Part shown: piece after piece, positions 16,821-24,473 of the stretch
Numbering within the stretch: position 1 is the stretch's first letter
How the letters are laid out: each line of letters opens with the position of its first letter
IMG/VR virus record: IMGVR_UViG_3300006752_006525
Coordinates: 33,320-97,319 of that record
From: a virus
Direction: 5' to 3' (one strand)
DNA: 64,000 bases
Notes under the pieces: generated by a model
What the model saw: only the letters and a program-made list of their open reading frames with translations
What the model was told of the DNA's origin: nothing
Databases searched by the model: none
Program-made: the position numbers and the translations under genes

Positions 16821-17486
16821 ATGAAATTCCCAGTAATAGAAGTTATATCAACGTCTGTAGCAATACACAAAATGAATGGTGGCTTTGTAAAGACACATAA
16901 TCTTCGTGAGGAAGATGAGAGCAAAACACCAAACAGCAAATTGCTATATTCTTATTTCCTTGATTCAAAGAAGAAGCCTGATGTAACAATCACTCAGGAT
17001 GACACTAACAAGGCTATGGAGATCATTGAGTATCTCAAAGGCTTAGGCTTCAAAGCAATTGAGCGTAAGCTCACAGATTTTGAGAGCAATGTTCTCAAAT
17101 TGGTCACTGCCGAAGAGATTGGCAAAGACAAGATTGGTATTGCCGCTAGTTTACCTAAGGTATACCAAAACAAACTTGATCAAGATACTTGGTCTGTACG
17201 TGAGAACGAACTTGCTAACCAAAGTGAATTCGAGGGCGAGTTGCACAAAAGAGGTAACTTTGAACTCACAGTTGAGAACGTGAGGTACATTGCTTCAGTT
17301 GGTAGCACACTGTTCTGCACTTGCTCATCTAAGGGCAACATTGTCAAGTTCTTTAATGACAATGAACGCAAAATCAAAGTGGGCGACAAGATTCATGTTA
17401 CAGGTTACATCAAGTCTCATGAAGAAAGCAAGTATCATGGCGGTAAGGAAACTATGATCAATCGTATAAAATATTGCGATAAGTAA
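16821..17486 (+). CDS. Hypothetical early protein, 221 aa, possible OB-type C-terminal domain
   Basis: Strong promoter and ribosome binding site. The N-terminal half is Lys/Glu-rich and helical. The C-terminal half (from about residue 130) alternates beta-type segments (NVRYIASVGSTLFCTCS, KIKVGDKIHVTGYIKSH), a pattern seen in OB-fold nucleic-acid binding domains. Resemblance is by pattern only. No zinc-finger spacing or catalytic motif is evident. A DNA- or RNA-binding early protein is the best guess. Confidence 0.7.
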   Translation: MKFPVIEVISTSVAIHKMNGGFVKTHNLREEDESKTPNSKLLYSYFLDSKKKPDVTITQDDTNKAMEIIEYLKGLGFKAIERKLTDFESNVLKLVTAEEIGKDKIGIAASLPKVYQNKLDQDTWSVRENELANQSEFEGELHKRGNFELTVENVRYIASVGSTLFCTCSSKGNIVKFFNDNERKIKVGDKIHVTGYIKSHEESKYHGGKETMINRIKYCDK

Positions 17487-17496
17487 AAATTTCCGG

Positions 17497-17524
17497 TTGA
17501 CACATAGTACAGTTCCTGTATAAT
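17497..17524 (+). promoter_or_regulatory. Sigma70-type promoter, TTGACA-16-TATAAT
   Basis: Preceded by CCGG like the promoter at 16763. It leaves a leader of about 25 bases to the TTG start at 17554. Confidence 0.85.
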
Positions 17525-17553
17525 TAACAAATATTCACAAGAGGTATTCAACC

Positions 17554-17973
17554 TTGAACATTGGCATTGAAGGTCCACGAGGCGGTAAAGTTGATTTAGG
17601 TTTACAGGCGTATGCTACTCTGGCTGTACGCAGTTTTGCCCAGCAACTTGGCATTAGCCGTTTGAAGACAAACATTGTGGTGCGTTTGCACAACAGGATT
17701 CATGTTGGTGACTTTGGTACTGAAGGTTTATGCGAGAGCATCGACAATCGTAATTTTGTAATTGATGTTGCTCTGTTTGGCAACTGGCTGAGCATACTTG
17801 CACACGAAATGGTGCATGTAAAACAGTTTGCTCGTGATGAGATGGACGCAGGTCTTACTCGTTGGAAGAGCAACCACTATGCAGGCAACATTGATTATTG
17901 GGACCAGCCCTGGGAGAAAGAGGCTCGTAAATTGCAACACAAGATGGTTGCAGAATTTGACAAACTAGATTAA
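17554..17973 (+). CDS. SprT-like zinc metallopeptidase-type protein, 139 aa
   Basis: Starts at TTG 17554 after AAGAGG; there is no nearby ATG in frame. The core motif LAHEMVHVKQF near residue 88 is a classical HExxH zinc site followed by a helix. WEKEARKLQ near residue 128 may supply a further acidic ligand. It resembles short SprT/zincin-like proteins of phages. SprT-type proteases can cleave DNA-bound proteins, but whether this one is active is unknown. It ends seven bases before tRNA-Arg(TCT), probably on the same transcript. Confidence 0.75.
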   Translation: MNIGIEGPRGGKVDLGLQAYATLAVRSFAQQLGISRLKTNIVVRLHNRIHVGDFGTEGLCESIDNRNFVIDVALFGNWLSILAHEMVHVKQFARDEMDAGLTRWKSNHYAGNIDYWDQPWEKEARKLQHKMVAEFDKLD

Positions 17974-17979
17974 GTTTAT

Positions 17980-18056
17980 GCGCCTGTAGCTCAACCGGAT
18001 AGAGCATCGGCCTTCTAAGCCGAGGGTTGCAAGTTCGAGTCTTGCCAGGCGTGCCA
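17980..18056 (+). tRNA. tRNA-Arg (TCT)
   Basis: 77 bases with GCGCCTG/CAGGCGT acceptor (one G-T pair), D-arm AGCTCAACCGGATAGAG, anticodon loop CTTCTAA (anticodon TCT), T-loop TTCGAGT and encoded CCA. It reads AGA, a codon that is frequent in this window. Confidence 0.95.
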
Positions 18057-18261
18057 AAGAAGTGAGTGAGTTGAAAACAGTAGACTGCATTCACATAAAG
18101 TGTAGTAAAAGTTAAGAAGAGGGTAATAGTTAGAGGGCAAGAAAGGACGGCTAGTTGGCGGTGGCAAGAGAAGACCACAGGAGTTTAGATTTAGTCGTGA
18201 TGTGCAATAACCTATCATACAGGTTGCGGGGTCCTTTCGATTATTTTGTAAAAAGTATATG
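18057..18261. other. 205-base non-coding gap between tRNA genes
   Basis: No supported ORF on either strand. It contains one anticodon-arm-like hairpin (AACCT, loop ATCATAC, AGGTT at 18209-18225), but no matching acceptor, D or T arms could be built. Antisense ORFs here are by-products of the flanking tRNA sequences. Confidence 0.5.
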
Positions 18262-18348
18262 CCTGAGTGGTGAAATTGGTAGACACAAGGGACTTAAAAT
18301 CCCTCGCCTGTAATGGGTGTGCCGGTTCGAGTCCGGCCTCAGGTACCA
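18262..18348 (+). tRNA. tRNA-Leu (TAA)
   Basis: An 87-base class II tRNA with a long variable arm (CGCCTGTAATGGGTG region), anticodon loop CTTAAAA (anticodon TAA), T-loop TTCGAGT and encoded CCA. Confidence 0.95.
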
Positions 18349-18357
18349 TTTTAATTA

Positions 18358-18434
18358 GGGCCCTTAGCTCAGTTGGTTAGAGCATCCGACTCATAATCGG
18401 CAGGTCGTTGGTTCAAATCCAACAGGGCCCACCA
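18358..18434 (+). tRNA. tRNA with CAT anticodon, probably tRNA-Ile2
   Basis: 77 bases with acceptor GGGCCCT/AGGGCCC, D-arm AGCTCAGTTGGTTAGAG, anticodon loop CTCATAA and encoded CCA. The body resembles bacterial tRNA-Ile2 (CAT, lysidine-modified, reads AUA) more than elongator tRNA-Met. That choice is by recall of known sequences and is not certain. Confidence 0.9.
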
Positions 18435-18437
18435 ACT

Positions 18438-19040
18438 TTATTTTAGTGATATGAATTCTGGATTTGCAAATGACAATTCTCTTTGCTCTTGCCATTCAGT
18501 AAAGCTCACAGGTTCAAACTCTATATCATCTTTCACAAACCAAGTTTCGAATACACCAACTTCTAAACCTTCGGGTATATATCTCACAGGTGTTACATCA
18601 TATACAGCAACTTTATAACCTCTATCAAGCAAGTAGTCCTCTACATCTTGCTTTGTGCTGTCCTCAAACCTGTAGTAATCGTGTTCAAATGTAATGCTGT
18701 CAAACGTACAGCCTGCTTCTATAATGTGCTGTAGGGCCTTGTACGTTGTTGTAGAGCCCAGTATGTCTATGCTGAGATAGCCATAATGTCCTGCATGTTG
18801 TTCAAAGTCATAGTTAAATACATCTATAAAATGTATGTTCTTTCTATTATGATATGCCCAATGTTTCCACCATTGGTCTCTGTCAATTTCAATACTGAAA
18901 CCTTGCCAGCATAATGTGTCTAATAGAAATGTATTGTTACTGATAACAGGATGGTGGCCACCTATCTCTATATAGGTATTGTGTTTGCATGTTTCTAATG
19001 CAAAGATATCTTGATAAGATTGGCTAAAACTACTGTACAT
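18438..19040 (-). CDS. FkbM-family-like methyltransferase, 200 aa
   Basis: The N-terminal SYQDIFAL and TYIEIGGHHPVISNNT segments match the FkbM pattern (S-Q-x-x-D, then Y-I-D-V-G-x-x). GFSIEID supplies the acidic SAM-ribose ligand and GYLSIDILGST matches the conserved D-x-E/L-G region. FkbM enzymes O-methylate sugars or natural products. It is transcribed opposite to its neighbours from a late promoter whose core ends seven bases before the ATG, so the mRNA would be almost leaderless. Confidence 0.75.
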   Translation of the reverse strand: MYSSFSQSYQDIFALETCKHNTYIEIGGHHPVISNNTFLLDTLCWQGFSIEIDRDQWWKHWAYHNRKNIHFIDVFNYDFEQHAGHYGYLSIDILGSTTTYKALQHIIEAGCTFDSITFEHDYYRFEDSTKQDVEDYLLDRGYKVAVYDVTPVRYIPEGLEVGVFETWFVKDDIEFEPVSFTEWQEQRELSFANPEFISLK

Positions 19041-19047
19041 GTAATAG

Positions 19048-19055
19048 TATTTATA
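19048..19055 (-). promoter_or_regulatory. T4-type late promoter (TATAAATA)
   Basis: Exact T4 consensus on the minus strand, seven bases upstream of ATG 19040. It lies back-to-back with the plus-strand late promoter at 19068. Confidence 0.7.
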
Positions 19056-19067
19056 ATCCTACTTTAT

Positions 19068-19076
19068 GATAAATAG
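19068..19076 (+). promoter_or_regulatory. T4-type late promoter (GATAAATAG)
   Basis: Drives the holin-like gene at 19101; the leader has GTAGGAGATTTT before the ATG. Confidence 0.7.
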
Positions 19077-19100
19077 TACAATAAGGTAGGAGATTTTATT

Positions 19101-19430
19101 ATGGCAGAGGAACAAACAGCAGACAAACACTTTCATCCAGCAGACAGCAACGGTGATGGTAAAGTCTCAAAACAAGAAGAGCAAATGTATTTGGAATTCA
19201 GACGTAAGGAGTTAGAAGACCAAGACGCAATGAGAGACGCACAAAGACAGATGGCGTGGTTCTCATTGTATGGAATGTTAGCATACCCAGTGCTAGTTAT
19301 CGGTACAAATTTTGCAGGCGTTGAAAAGGCCGCAGACATTTTAGGTGACATGGCAGGCGTATACTTCATTGCAGTTGCAGGTATTGTTGCCGCATTTTTT
19401 GGTGCCCAGGCTTGGACAGGTAAGAAGTAA
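19101..19430 (+). CDS. Holin-like membrane protein with an EF-hand-type motif, 109 aa
   Basis: Residues 14-26 (DSNGDGKVSKQEE) form an EF-hand-type calcium loop. It is followed by a charged helix, and then by two hydrophobic segments (about residues 51-70 and 82-103) separated by a short charged turn. It has a late promoter and a short basic C-terminus. This layout fits a two-helix phage holin; calcium sensing would be unusual and is inferred from the loop only. Confidence 0.6.
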   Translation: MAEEQTADKHFHPADSNGDGKVSKQEEQMYLEFRRKELEDQDAMRDAQRQMAWFSLYGMLAYPVLVIGTNFAGVEKAADILGDMAGVYFIAVAGIVAAFFGAQAWTGKK

Positions 19431-19432
19431 AG

Positions 19433-19735
19433 ATGGATTTTATCAAACACTTTTGTAGATTGATTACTAAGGAAGAACTTAGTAATGATGATGTAGTGAA
19501 CTATTTTGACATAGTTCAAAGTGTTTGTCCATCTAAAATTGTTAAAGCATACAGCAACGACGGAACACAAATAGAAGCCAACGTTACTGTATATGAAGCA
19601 GACAATGATAAACTTATCTATGAGATTGTTTTAGAACAACAACTCGACATAAACGAAGGGGAAGACATAGCAGATGAAATTGCAGAAGAATTCCCTGATT
19701 TAGATTTTGAATACGAGACCAGTTTAGAGTTTTAA
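19433..19735 (+). CDS. Hypothetical acidic protein, 100 aa
   Basis: Starts two bases after the holin-like gene and shares its late transcript. It is very acidic toward the C-terminus, with Asp/Glu-rich helices. No motif recognised. Confidence 0.65.
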   Translation: MDFIKHFCRLITKEELSNDDVVNYFDIVQSVCPSKIVKAYSNDGTQIEANVTVYEADNDKLIYEIVLEQQLDINEGEDIADEIAEEFPDLDFEYETSLEF

Positions 19736-19736
19736 T

Positions 19737-20093
19737 ATGAGATTACAAGAACTATTTTTAACGCAAGAAGACAAAGTCAAGAAGGCAGAGCAAAAGCTCA
19801 AAGGTCTTAGACGTGCAATCGAAGATGGTGATACACCAGAGATTCACAATGCTGGTTACACTATTCAAGGACCTGCTTGGGGTGACCTAGAGAAGATGGG
19901 TTTTGCTGAGAAGCAACAAGAACCTTCAGGTGGTAACTATGTACGTGAGCGTTGGATGTACAATGGACCAGGTCCAATTAAATTGTTAACCAAGTACGCC
20001 AAGTCAACCGACAGTGGAATGCAACATGGTACAAAGGAACGTGTCATGCAACCAGGCGATGCAACTGATTGGATAGAAGTAGACTATACGTGA
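19737..20093 (+). CDS. Hypothetical protein, 118 aa
   Basis: Begins one base after the previous stop. An N-terminal basic helix (KVKKAEQKLKGLRRAIEDG) is followed by a Gly/Trp-rich domain. I recognise no family. Tight spacing places it in the same operon as the holin-like gene. Confidence 0.65.
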   Translation: MRLQELFLTQEDKVKKAEQKLKGLRRAIEDGDTPEIHNAGYTIQGPAWGDLEKMGFAEKQQEPSGGNYVRERWMYNGPGPIKLLTKYAKSTDSGMQHGTKERVMQPGDATDWIEVDYT

Positions 20094-20185
20094 GCGTAGG
20101 CGTTTTCTTTCTTGGAGTAATTATGATGCTACCAATGATTGCAGGTGCCATTACATTCTATCTATCAGTTAAAGAATGCAAATAG
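20090..20185 (+). CDS. Small membrane peptide, 31 aa
   Basis: GTG 20090 overlaps the previous stop by four bases (GTGA). The product is one hydrophobic helix with Lys/Glu/Cys at the end. A second start, ATG 20123 with GGAG upstream, would give 20 residues. Function unknown. Confidence 0.45.
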   Translation: MSVGVFFLGVIMMLPMIAGAITFYLSVKECK

Positions 20186-20385
20186 AAGTATACAGAATAG
20201 GCGATATATTTGTTGCATACGATAAGCAAGGCAACAGAATTAAAGATCGCAACATCCTCGATCAAATATCATTTGATCAAATCCCAGGTCTTAAGGTACA
20301 CTACGAAATAGATTTACCGATTGACACTAGCCAAAAACCTGCTATAATTAATGCTGTGGACATAAATATTAACACAGGAAAATAA
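20176..20385 (+). CDS. Hypothetical protein, 69 aa
   Basis: Overlaps the previous peptide by ten bases. Small beta-type sequence (MQIEVYRIGDIFVAYDKQG). A sigma70-type promoter for the next gene is embedded in its 3' half, so its C-terminal coding is constrained by the promoter. Confidence 0.6.
   Translation: MQIEVYRIGDIFVAYDKQGNRIKDRNILDQISFDQIPGLKVHYEIDLPIDTSQKPAIINAVDININTGK
20321..20348 (+). promoter_or_regulatory. Sigma70-type promoter inside a coding region, TTGACA-16-TATAAT
   Basis: Perfect -35 and -10 hexamers with the 16-base spacer, within the 69-aa gene. It lies 38 bases ahead of the DsbA-like gene at 20387 and may also feed the DNA polymerase gene. Confidence 0.75.
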
Positions 20386-20386
20386 T

Positions 20387-20650
20387 ATGGCATTTAACAG
20401 ATCATTTAATACAGAAGAACAAGCACGTCTTAAGAAGTTAATCGACGAAGGCATGCAAGTTACGTATGAGATTGAAAATCTCAAAGAAGGTCTTCGCGAT
20501 ACAGTGAAAGCAATCGCAGAAGAAATGGACCTCAAACCAGGTGTGCTAAACAAAGCAATTCGTATTGCACACAAAGCAAGTTTCCAAGATGAGTATGACA
20601 AGTTCGATGAACTAGAAACTATCCTTGAAACTGTTGGTAGAACTCTTTAA
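20387..20650 (+). CDS. Possible DsbA-like double-stranded DNA-binding protein, 87 aa
   Basis: A helical, charged protein with a segment (VKAIAEEMDLKPGVLNKAIRIAHKA) that resembles T4 DsbA and its marine phage relatives (89 aa in T4). DsbA binds DNA and helps late transcription. It lies just before DNA polymerase and has its own promoter at 20321. The assignment rests on length, pattern and position. Confidence 0.5.
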   Translation: MAFNRSFNTEEQARLKKLIDEGMQVTYEIENLKEGLRDTVKAIAEEMDLKPGVLNKAIRIAHKASFQDEYDKFDELETILETVGRTL

Positions 20651-20682
20651 TTAGATAACTATCTTTTTTAATTTGGTATTGC

Positions 20683-20708
20683 GTCAGCCGGAAGTGATGC
20701 TCGGAGAC
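20683..20708 (+). promoter_or_regulatory. Possible hairpin over the DNA polymerase ribosome binding site
   Basis: GTC-ag-CCG pairs with CGG-a-GAC around an 11-base loop, placing the GGAGAC ribosome binding site in the 3' strand. The polymerase ATG follows at 20717. T4 gp43 represses its own translation through a hairpin at this location; a similar role here is inferred. Confidence 0.4.
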
Positions 20709-20716
20709 AGACAAAT

Positions 20717-23398
20717 ATGAGTTACGTAGACGCCTTCTACGATAAGCAGAAAGATCTTATTCGCGTTGTCGAACGTATAAACGGACAACGTCTGCTAGTG
20801 GAACACAAACCCGAATACAATTTTTATGTTGCCGATCCGAGAGGTTCGCATAGAAGTATCTATGGCGAGCCAGTTGCAGAAATTCGCTGTAAGAATATCA
20901 AAGACTTTCGCAAGAATGTTGCTATCAATAAAACAAACAAAACGTTTGAAACTGATATCAAGCCTGTAAATAAAACATTAGCAAAGCATTATCTCAATGC
21001 TGATATCCCTAAACTACATACTGCATTTTTAGATATCGAGGTAGACTTTGATCCACAACGTGGATACAGTTCACCCGAAGATGCATTCATGGAGATCACA
21101 TCTATTGGTGTGTACTTACAGTGGATGGATGCTATGGTGTGTTTGGCTGTTCCGCCTAAGACACTTAGTTGGGGTCAAGCACAAAACGTTGCCAGTGAAT
21201 TGCAAGAAGTAATACTGTTTAAGACTGAGAAAGAAATGCTACAAACATTTCTCAACCTCATAGAAGATGCAGACATACTGAGTGGTTGGAACAGTGAGGG
21301 CTATGATATTCCTTATATTGTAAATAGGATTATCAAGGTACTGGGCAAAAGTGAATTACGTAAACTTTGTTTGTTTGATCAACTGCCAAAGCAGAGAACA
21401 TATGAAGCATTCGGTAGTGAGCGTGAGACATATGATTTAATTGGTCGTGTACACTTAGACTATATGCAACTGTATCGCAAATACAACTATGAGGAACGAC
21501 ACAGTTACAGGCTGGACTACATTGGTGAGATGGAAGTAGGTGAGAAGAAGGTAGCCTATGAAGGTAGTTTGGACAGGCTTTATAATCATGACTTCAAACT
21601 GTTCTTAGAATACAACATCCAAGACGTTATGCTGTTGGATAAACTAGATAAGAAACTACAGTTTATTGACTTAGCAAACACTATTGCACATGATAACACA
21701 GTGCTATTGCCAACCACAATGGGTGCTGTGGCAACAACAGAACAAGCAATTATCAATGAAGCACACAGACGTGACTACATTATTCCAGACAGAGATCGCA
21801 GTGAGCGAAAGAACACACAGGCGGCAGGTGCTTATGTTGCGTTCCCCAAGAAAGGTTTTCATGAATGGGTAGGTAGCATGGACTTAAACAGTCTGTACCC
21901 TAGTGTGTTCAGAGCATTGAATATGGCACCAGAGACTATTGTAGGGCAACTGAGACAAGACTACACTGAAGAAGAAATCATAAACAAGCAGACACTGGAA
22001 AAGAAATCATTTGCAGATGCATGGTTAGGTAAGTTTGGTAGCAATGAATATGAAATGGTCATGGGCAAAGACGTTAACCACACAATGCATTTGGATATGG
22101 AAGATGGCTCAACTGTAGAAGTTACAGGCGCCGATGTTTACAACTTAGTTTTTAATAGTGGGCAACCTTGGAATATCAGTGCTAATGGTACAATATTCAA
22201 AACAGACTTCCAAGGTATTGTTCCAGGCTTATTGGAGAGATGGTATGCAGAAAGAAAAGAGTTACAAGCAAACAAAAAGAAAGCAACCACAGATGCCGAC
22301 ATTGCATTTTGGGATAAGCGACAGTTGGTCAAGAAGATTAATCTTAATAGTTTGTATGGTGCTATTCTCAATCCTGGTTGTAGATTCTTTGACAAAAGAA
22401 TCGGTCAATCCACAACACTTACTGGACGGGCCATTACCAAACACATGGGAGCAGAAACAAACAGAATGCTTACAGGAGTGTACGATCATACTGGCGACAC
22501 TATAGTATATGGTGACACTGACTCTGTGTACTTTACTGCAACTCCAGCATTAAAAGAAGGACAGACATTAGATATGGAGAGTGCAATTAATTTGTATGAC
22601 CACATCTCAGATAGTGTTAGTTCTACTTTTCCTAAGATGCTGAAGGAACAATTTAACGTACCTTATGAACAAGGTGCAGTTATGCAGGCAGGTAGAGAAG
22701 TAGTTGGTAGGTCAGGTTTGTTCATTACCAAGAAGCGATATGCAATCAAGTGTTTAGACATTGAGGGATATCAACCTGAGGGTGGTAAACTAAAGATCAT
22801 GGGCATGGACATCAAGCGAAGTGATACGCCTGAGTTTATACAAGACTTCTTAGAAGAAGTATTAGATGATGCTCTTGATGGTAAGCCTGAAGATGAAGTA
22901 TTGGATAAGATTAGAACATTTAAGAAAGGCTTCCAAGAACTAGATCCTTGGTTAAAAGGTATGCCTAAACGTGTAAACAACTTAACAACATACAGTGAGA
23001 AACTTGCAAAGCAACGTAGAGTCGAAGCAAACAACTACAAGTTAAAACGTCTCACAGACATGGCACCAGAGAACAATATGATACCTGGACATGTTAGAGC
23101 AAGTATAAACTGGAACGAACTTAAAAATGCACACGGTGACAACTACAGTATGACTATCATGGATGGCATGAAAGTGATTGTGTGTAGGCTTAAAAATAAT
23201 CCTATGGGTTACTCAAGTATTGCATATCCCACAGATGAAATGCATATACCTGAATGGTTTAAGGATTTGCCGTTTGATACTGAAGCAATGGAGCAGGCAG
23301 TATTGGATAAGAAGATCAGCAATGTACTAGGTGCAATGAATTGGGATCTCAAACGAATTAACGAAAGTGAGGCCTTACAAGCCTTCTTTGAATTTTAA
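20717..23398 (+). CDS. 43: Family B DNA polymerase (T4 gp43-like), 893 aa
   Basis: Exonuclease motif I is FLDIEVDF with D106 and E108, motif II is the NSEGYDIPYI region and motif III is NIQDVMLLDKL. Polymerase motif A is DLNSLYPS (D389), motif B KKINLNSLYGA and motif C YGDTDSVYF (D600, D602). All active-site residues are present and the length equals T4 gp43 (898). The C-terminus EALQAFFEF is a likely sliding-clamp binding peptide and is nearly copied at the end of the DpdA-like protein encoded downstream. It replicates the phage genome together with the clamp at 23716. Confidence 0.97.
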   Translation: MSYVDAFYDKQKDLIRVVERINGQRLLVEHKPEYNFYVADPRGSHRSIYGEPVAEIRCKNIKDFRKNVAINKTNKTFETDIKPVNKTLAKHYLNADIPKLHTAFLDIEVDFDPQRGYSSPEDAFMEITSIGVYLQWMDAMVCLAVPPKTLSWGQAQNVASELQEVILFKTEKEMLQTFLNLIEDADILSGWNSEGYDIPYIVNRIIKVLGKSELRKLCLFDQLPKQRTYEAFGSERETYDLIGRVHLDYMQLYRKYNYEERHSYRLDYIGEMEVGEKKVAYEGSLDRLYNHDFKLFLEYNIQDVMLLDKLDKKLQFIDLANTIAHDNTVLLPTTMGAVATTEQAIINEAHRRDYIIPDRDRSERKNTQAAGAYVAFPKKGFHEWVGSMDLNSLYPSVFRALNMAPETIVGQLRQDYTEEEIINKQTLEKKSFADAWLGKFGSNEYEMVMGKDVNHTMHLDMEDGSTVEVTGADVYNLVFNSGQPWNISANGTIFKTDFQGIVPGLLERWYAERKELQANKKKATTDADIAFWDKRQLVKKINLNSLYGAILNPGCRFFDKRIGQSTTLTGRAITKHMGAETNRMLTGVYDHTGDTIVYGDTDSVYFTATPALKEGQTLDMESAINLYDHISDSVSSTFPKMLKEQFNVPYEQGAVMQAGREVVGRSGLFITKKRYAIKCLDIEGYQPEGGKLKIMGMDIKRSDTPEFIQDFLEEVLDDALDGKPEDEVLDKIRTFKKGFQELDPWLKGMPKRVNNLTTYSEKLAKQRRVEANNYKLKRLTDMAPENNMIPGHVRASINWNELKNAHGDNYSMTIMDGMKVIVCRLKNNPMGYSSIAYPTDEMHIPEWFKDLPFDTEAMEQAVLDKKISNVLGAMNWDLKRINESEALQAFFEF

Positions 23399-23410
23399 TC
23401 GAAAAAAATG

Positions 23411-23422
23411 GATAAATTTATC
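23411..23422. promoter_or_regulatory. Perfect 12-base palindrome abutting a promoter -35
   Basis: GATAAATTTATC reads the same on both strands and touches the TTGACT at 23423. Its position suggests an operator; no regulator is identified. Confidence 0.4.
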
Positions 23423-23450
23423 TTGACTTTTCTAAATAATAGTGTACAAT
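23423..23450 (+). promoter_or_regulatory. Sigma70-type promoter, TTGACT-16-TACAAT
   Basis: The -10 ends seven bases before the ATG at 23458, so transcription should begin at or one base before the start codon. Confidence 0.75.
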
Positions 23451-23457
23451 TAGACTT

Positions 23458-23706
23458 ATGCCAGAACCTAAACAAGTAAAACAAGCATTCTACGAAGCAT
23501 TAACTGATACAGGTATTGCGGCCGTAGTTAACATACCACTAAACTTTGTGTTAGTGTATTTGTGTATTGATGTATGGCAAGTAGGTACTATGTGGACTAG
23601 TGTTATTATGACAACTTTGTTCACGGCGTATGCTATTATACGTAAGACAATAGTTAGACTATATTTTGAACGTGAAGCAATTAAGAAACAAGCCAAAGTA
23701 ATTTAA
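23458..23706 (+). CDS. Two-helix membrane protein, 82 aa, probably leaderless mRNA
   Basis: Hydrophobic segments at about residues 20-37 and 43-62 are flanked by an amphipathic N-terminus (EPKQVKQAFYEALTDTG) and a basic C-terminus. It lies between polymerase and clamp genes. No ribosome binding site precedes the ATG; the promoter spacing predicts a leaderless transcript. Small membrane proteins of this look occur in many phages with unknown function. Confidence 0.7.
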   Translation: MPEPKQVKQAFYEALTDTGIAAVVNIPLNFVLVYLCIDVWQVGTMWTSVIMTTLFTAYAIIRKTIVRLYFEREAIKKQAKVI

Positions 23707-23715
23707 GGAGATAAT

Positions 23716-24471
23716 ATGGCAGATAATTATATCAAAGATACATTGCGAGATGTATTAAGGCATACCCATAACTTGGGTATTTTTGAAATGGTAAAGATCA
23801 AAGGCAGTGTTGAATCAACTGACATTGAAACTGTTGATGCAGAAAAGACTGTGATCTTAAAAGGTAACACAATTAATCCTGTGCCAGACTTTGTTGATGC
23901 AACAGTAGGTCTAAGCAGAATGGGTGTGTTAGATGGTTACTTGAAGTTTCCAGGCTTTGATGATGAGGCGGCCACAGTGCAAGTTGTTACACAAAATCGT
24001 AACGATGAAGATGTGCCTGTTGAAGTTGAATTTGTTAGTCCTGAAGGAACAGATGCACACTACAGATTTATGTTAGCAGATGTTGTTAACCAGCAACTAA
24101 AAGACATCAAGTTTAAGGGTGCAGAGTTCGATGTAAACATTGTGCCTAGTGCAAAGATGCTTAAAGATCTAAGTTACTTCAACAGTGTAATTGGTGCATT
24201 TGAAACTAACTTCTCGCCAAAGACTGAAGACAATAAGTTGTATTTCTACATTGGTGATGAAGGCAGTGACAGAACTAAAGTACTTGTTGCTGATGGTGTT
24301 GATGGCGACATCAAACATGACTTCCGTTGGAACTTAGATATTGTACTTAAGATTTTACGTTTAGGTGACAATTCAAATGTTGTTATGAGTTTTAATGCAC
24401 AAGGTCTATGTCAAATTGTTGTTGACAGTGGACTAGGTGTATACACTTACTTACTACCAGCAAGGAGTTAA
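23716..24471 (+). CDS. 45: DNA polymerase sliding clamp (T4 gp45-like), 251 aa
   Basis: The order and pattern of strands, the N-terminal helix (DTLRDVLRHTHNLGIFEMVKIKG) and the C-terminal CQIVVDSGLGVYTYLLPARS-like end match gp45-type clamps of marine T4-like phages; T4 gp45 has 228 residues. A trimeric ring holds polymerase on DNA and activates late transcription. AAGGAG precedes the ATG. The gene is followed after two bases by the DpdA-like gene. Confidence 0.85.
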   Translation: MADNYIKDTLRDVLRHTHNLGIFEMVKIKGSVESTDIETVDAEKTVILKGNTINPVPDFVDATVGLSRMGVLDGYLKFPGFDDEAATVQVVTQNRNDEDVPVEVEFVSPEGTDAHYRFMLADVVNQQLKDIKFKGAEFDVNIVPSAKMLKDLSYFNSVIGAFETNFSPKTEDNKLYFYIGDEGSDRTKVLVADGVDGDIKHDFRWNLDIVLKILRLGDNSNVVMSFNAQGLCQIVVDSGLGVYTYLLPARS

Positions 24472-24473
24472 GT

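Noticed and set aside
17855-18218. Two minus-strand ORFs across the tRNA-Arg(TCT) gene, one with a TRTCNPRL-type segment
   Set aside because: This peptide string is the usual false translation of the antisense strand of tRNA genes; no promoter or ribosome site supports it.
18183-18260. Possible extra tRNA with CAT anticodon (hairpin at 18209-18225)
   Set aside because: The anticodon-like arm is good, but no acceptor, D or T arm can be paired around it.
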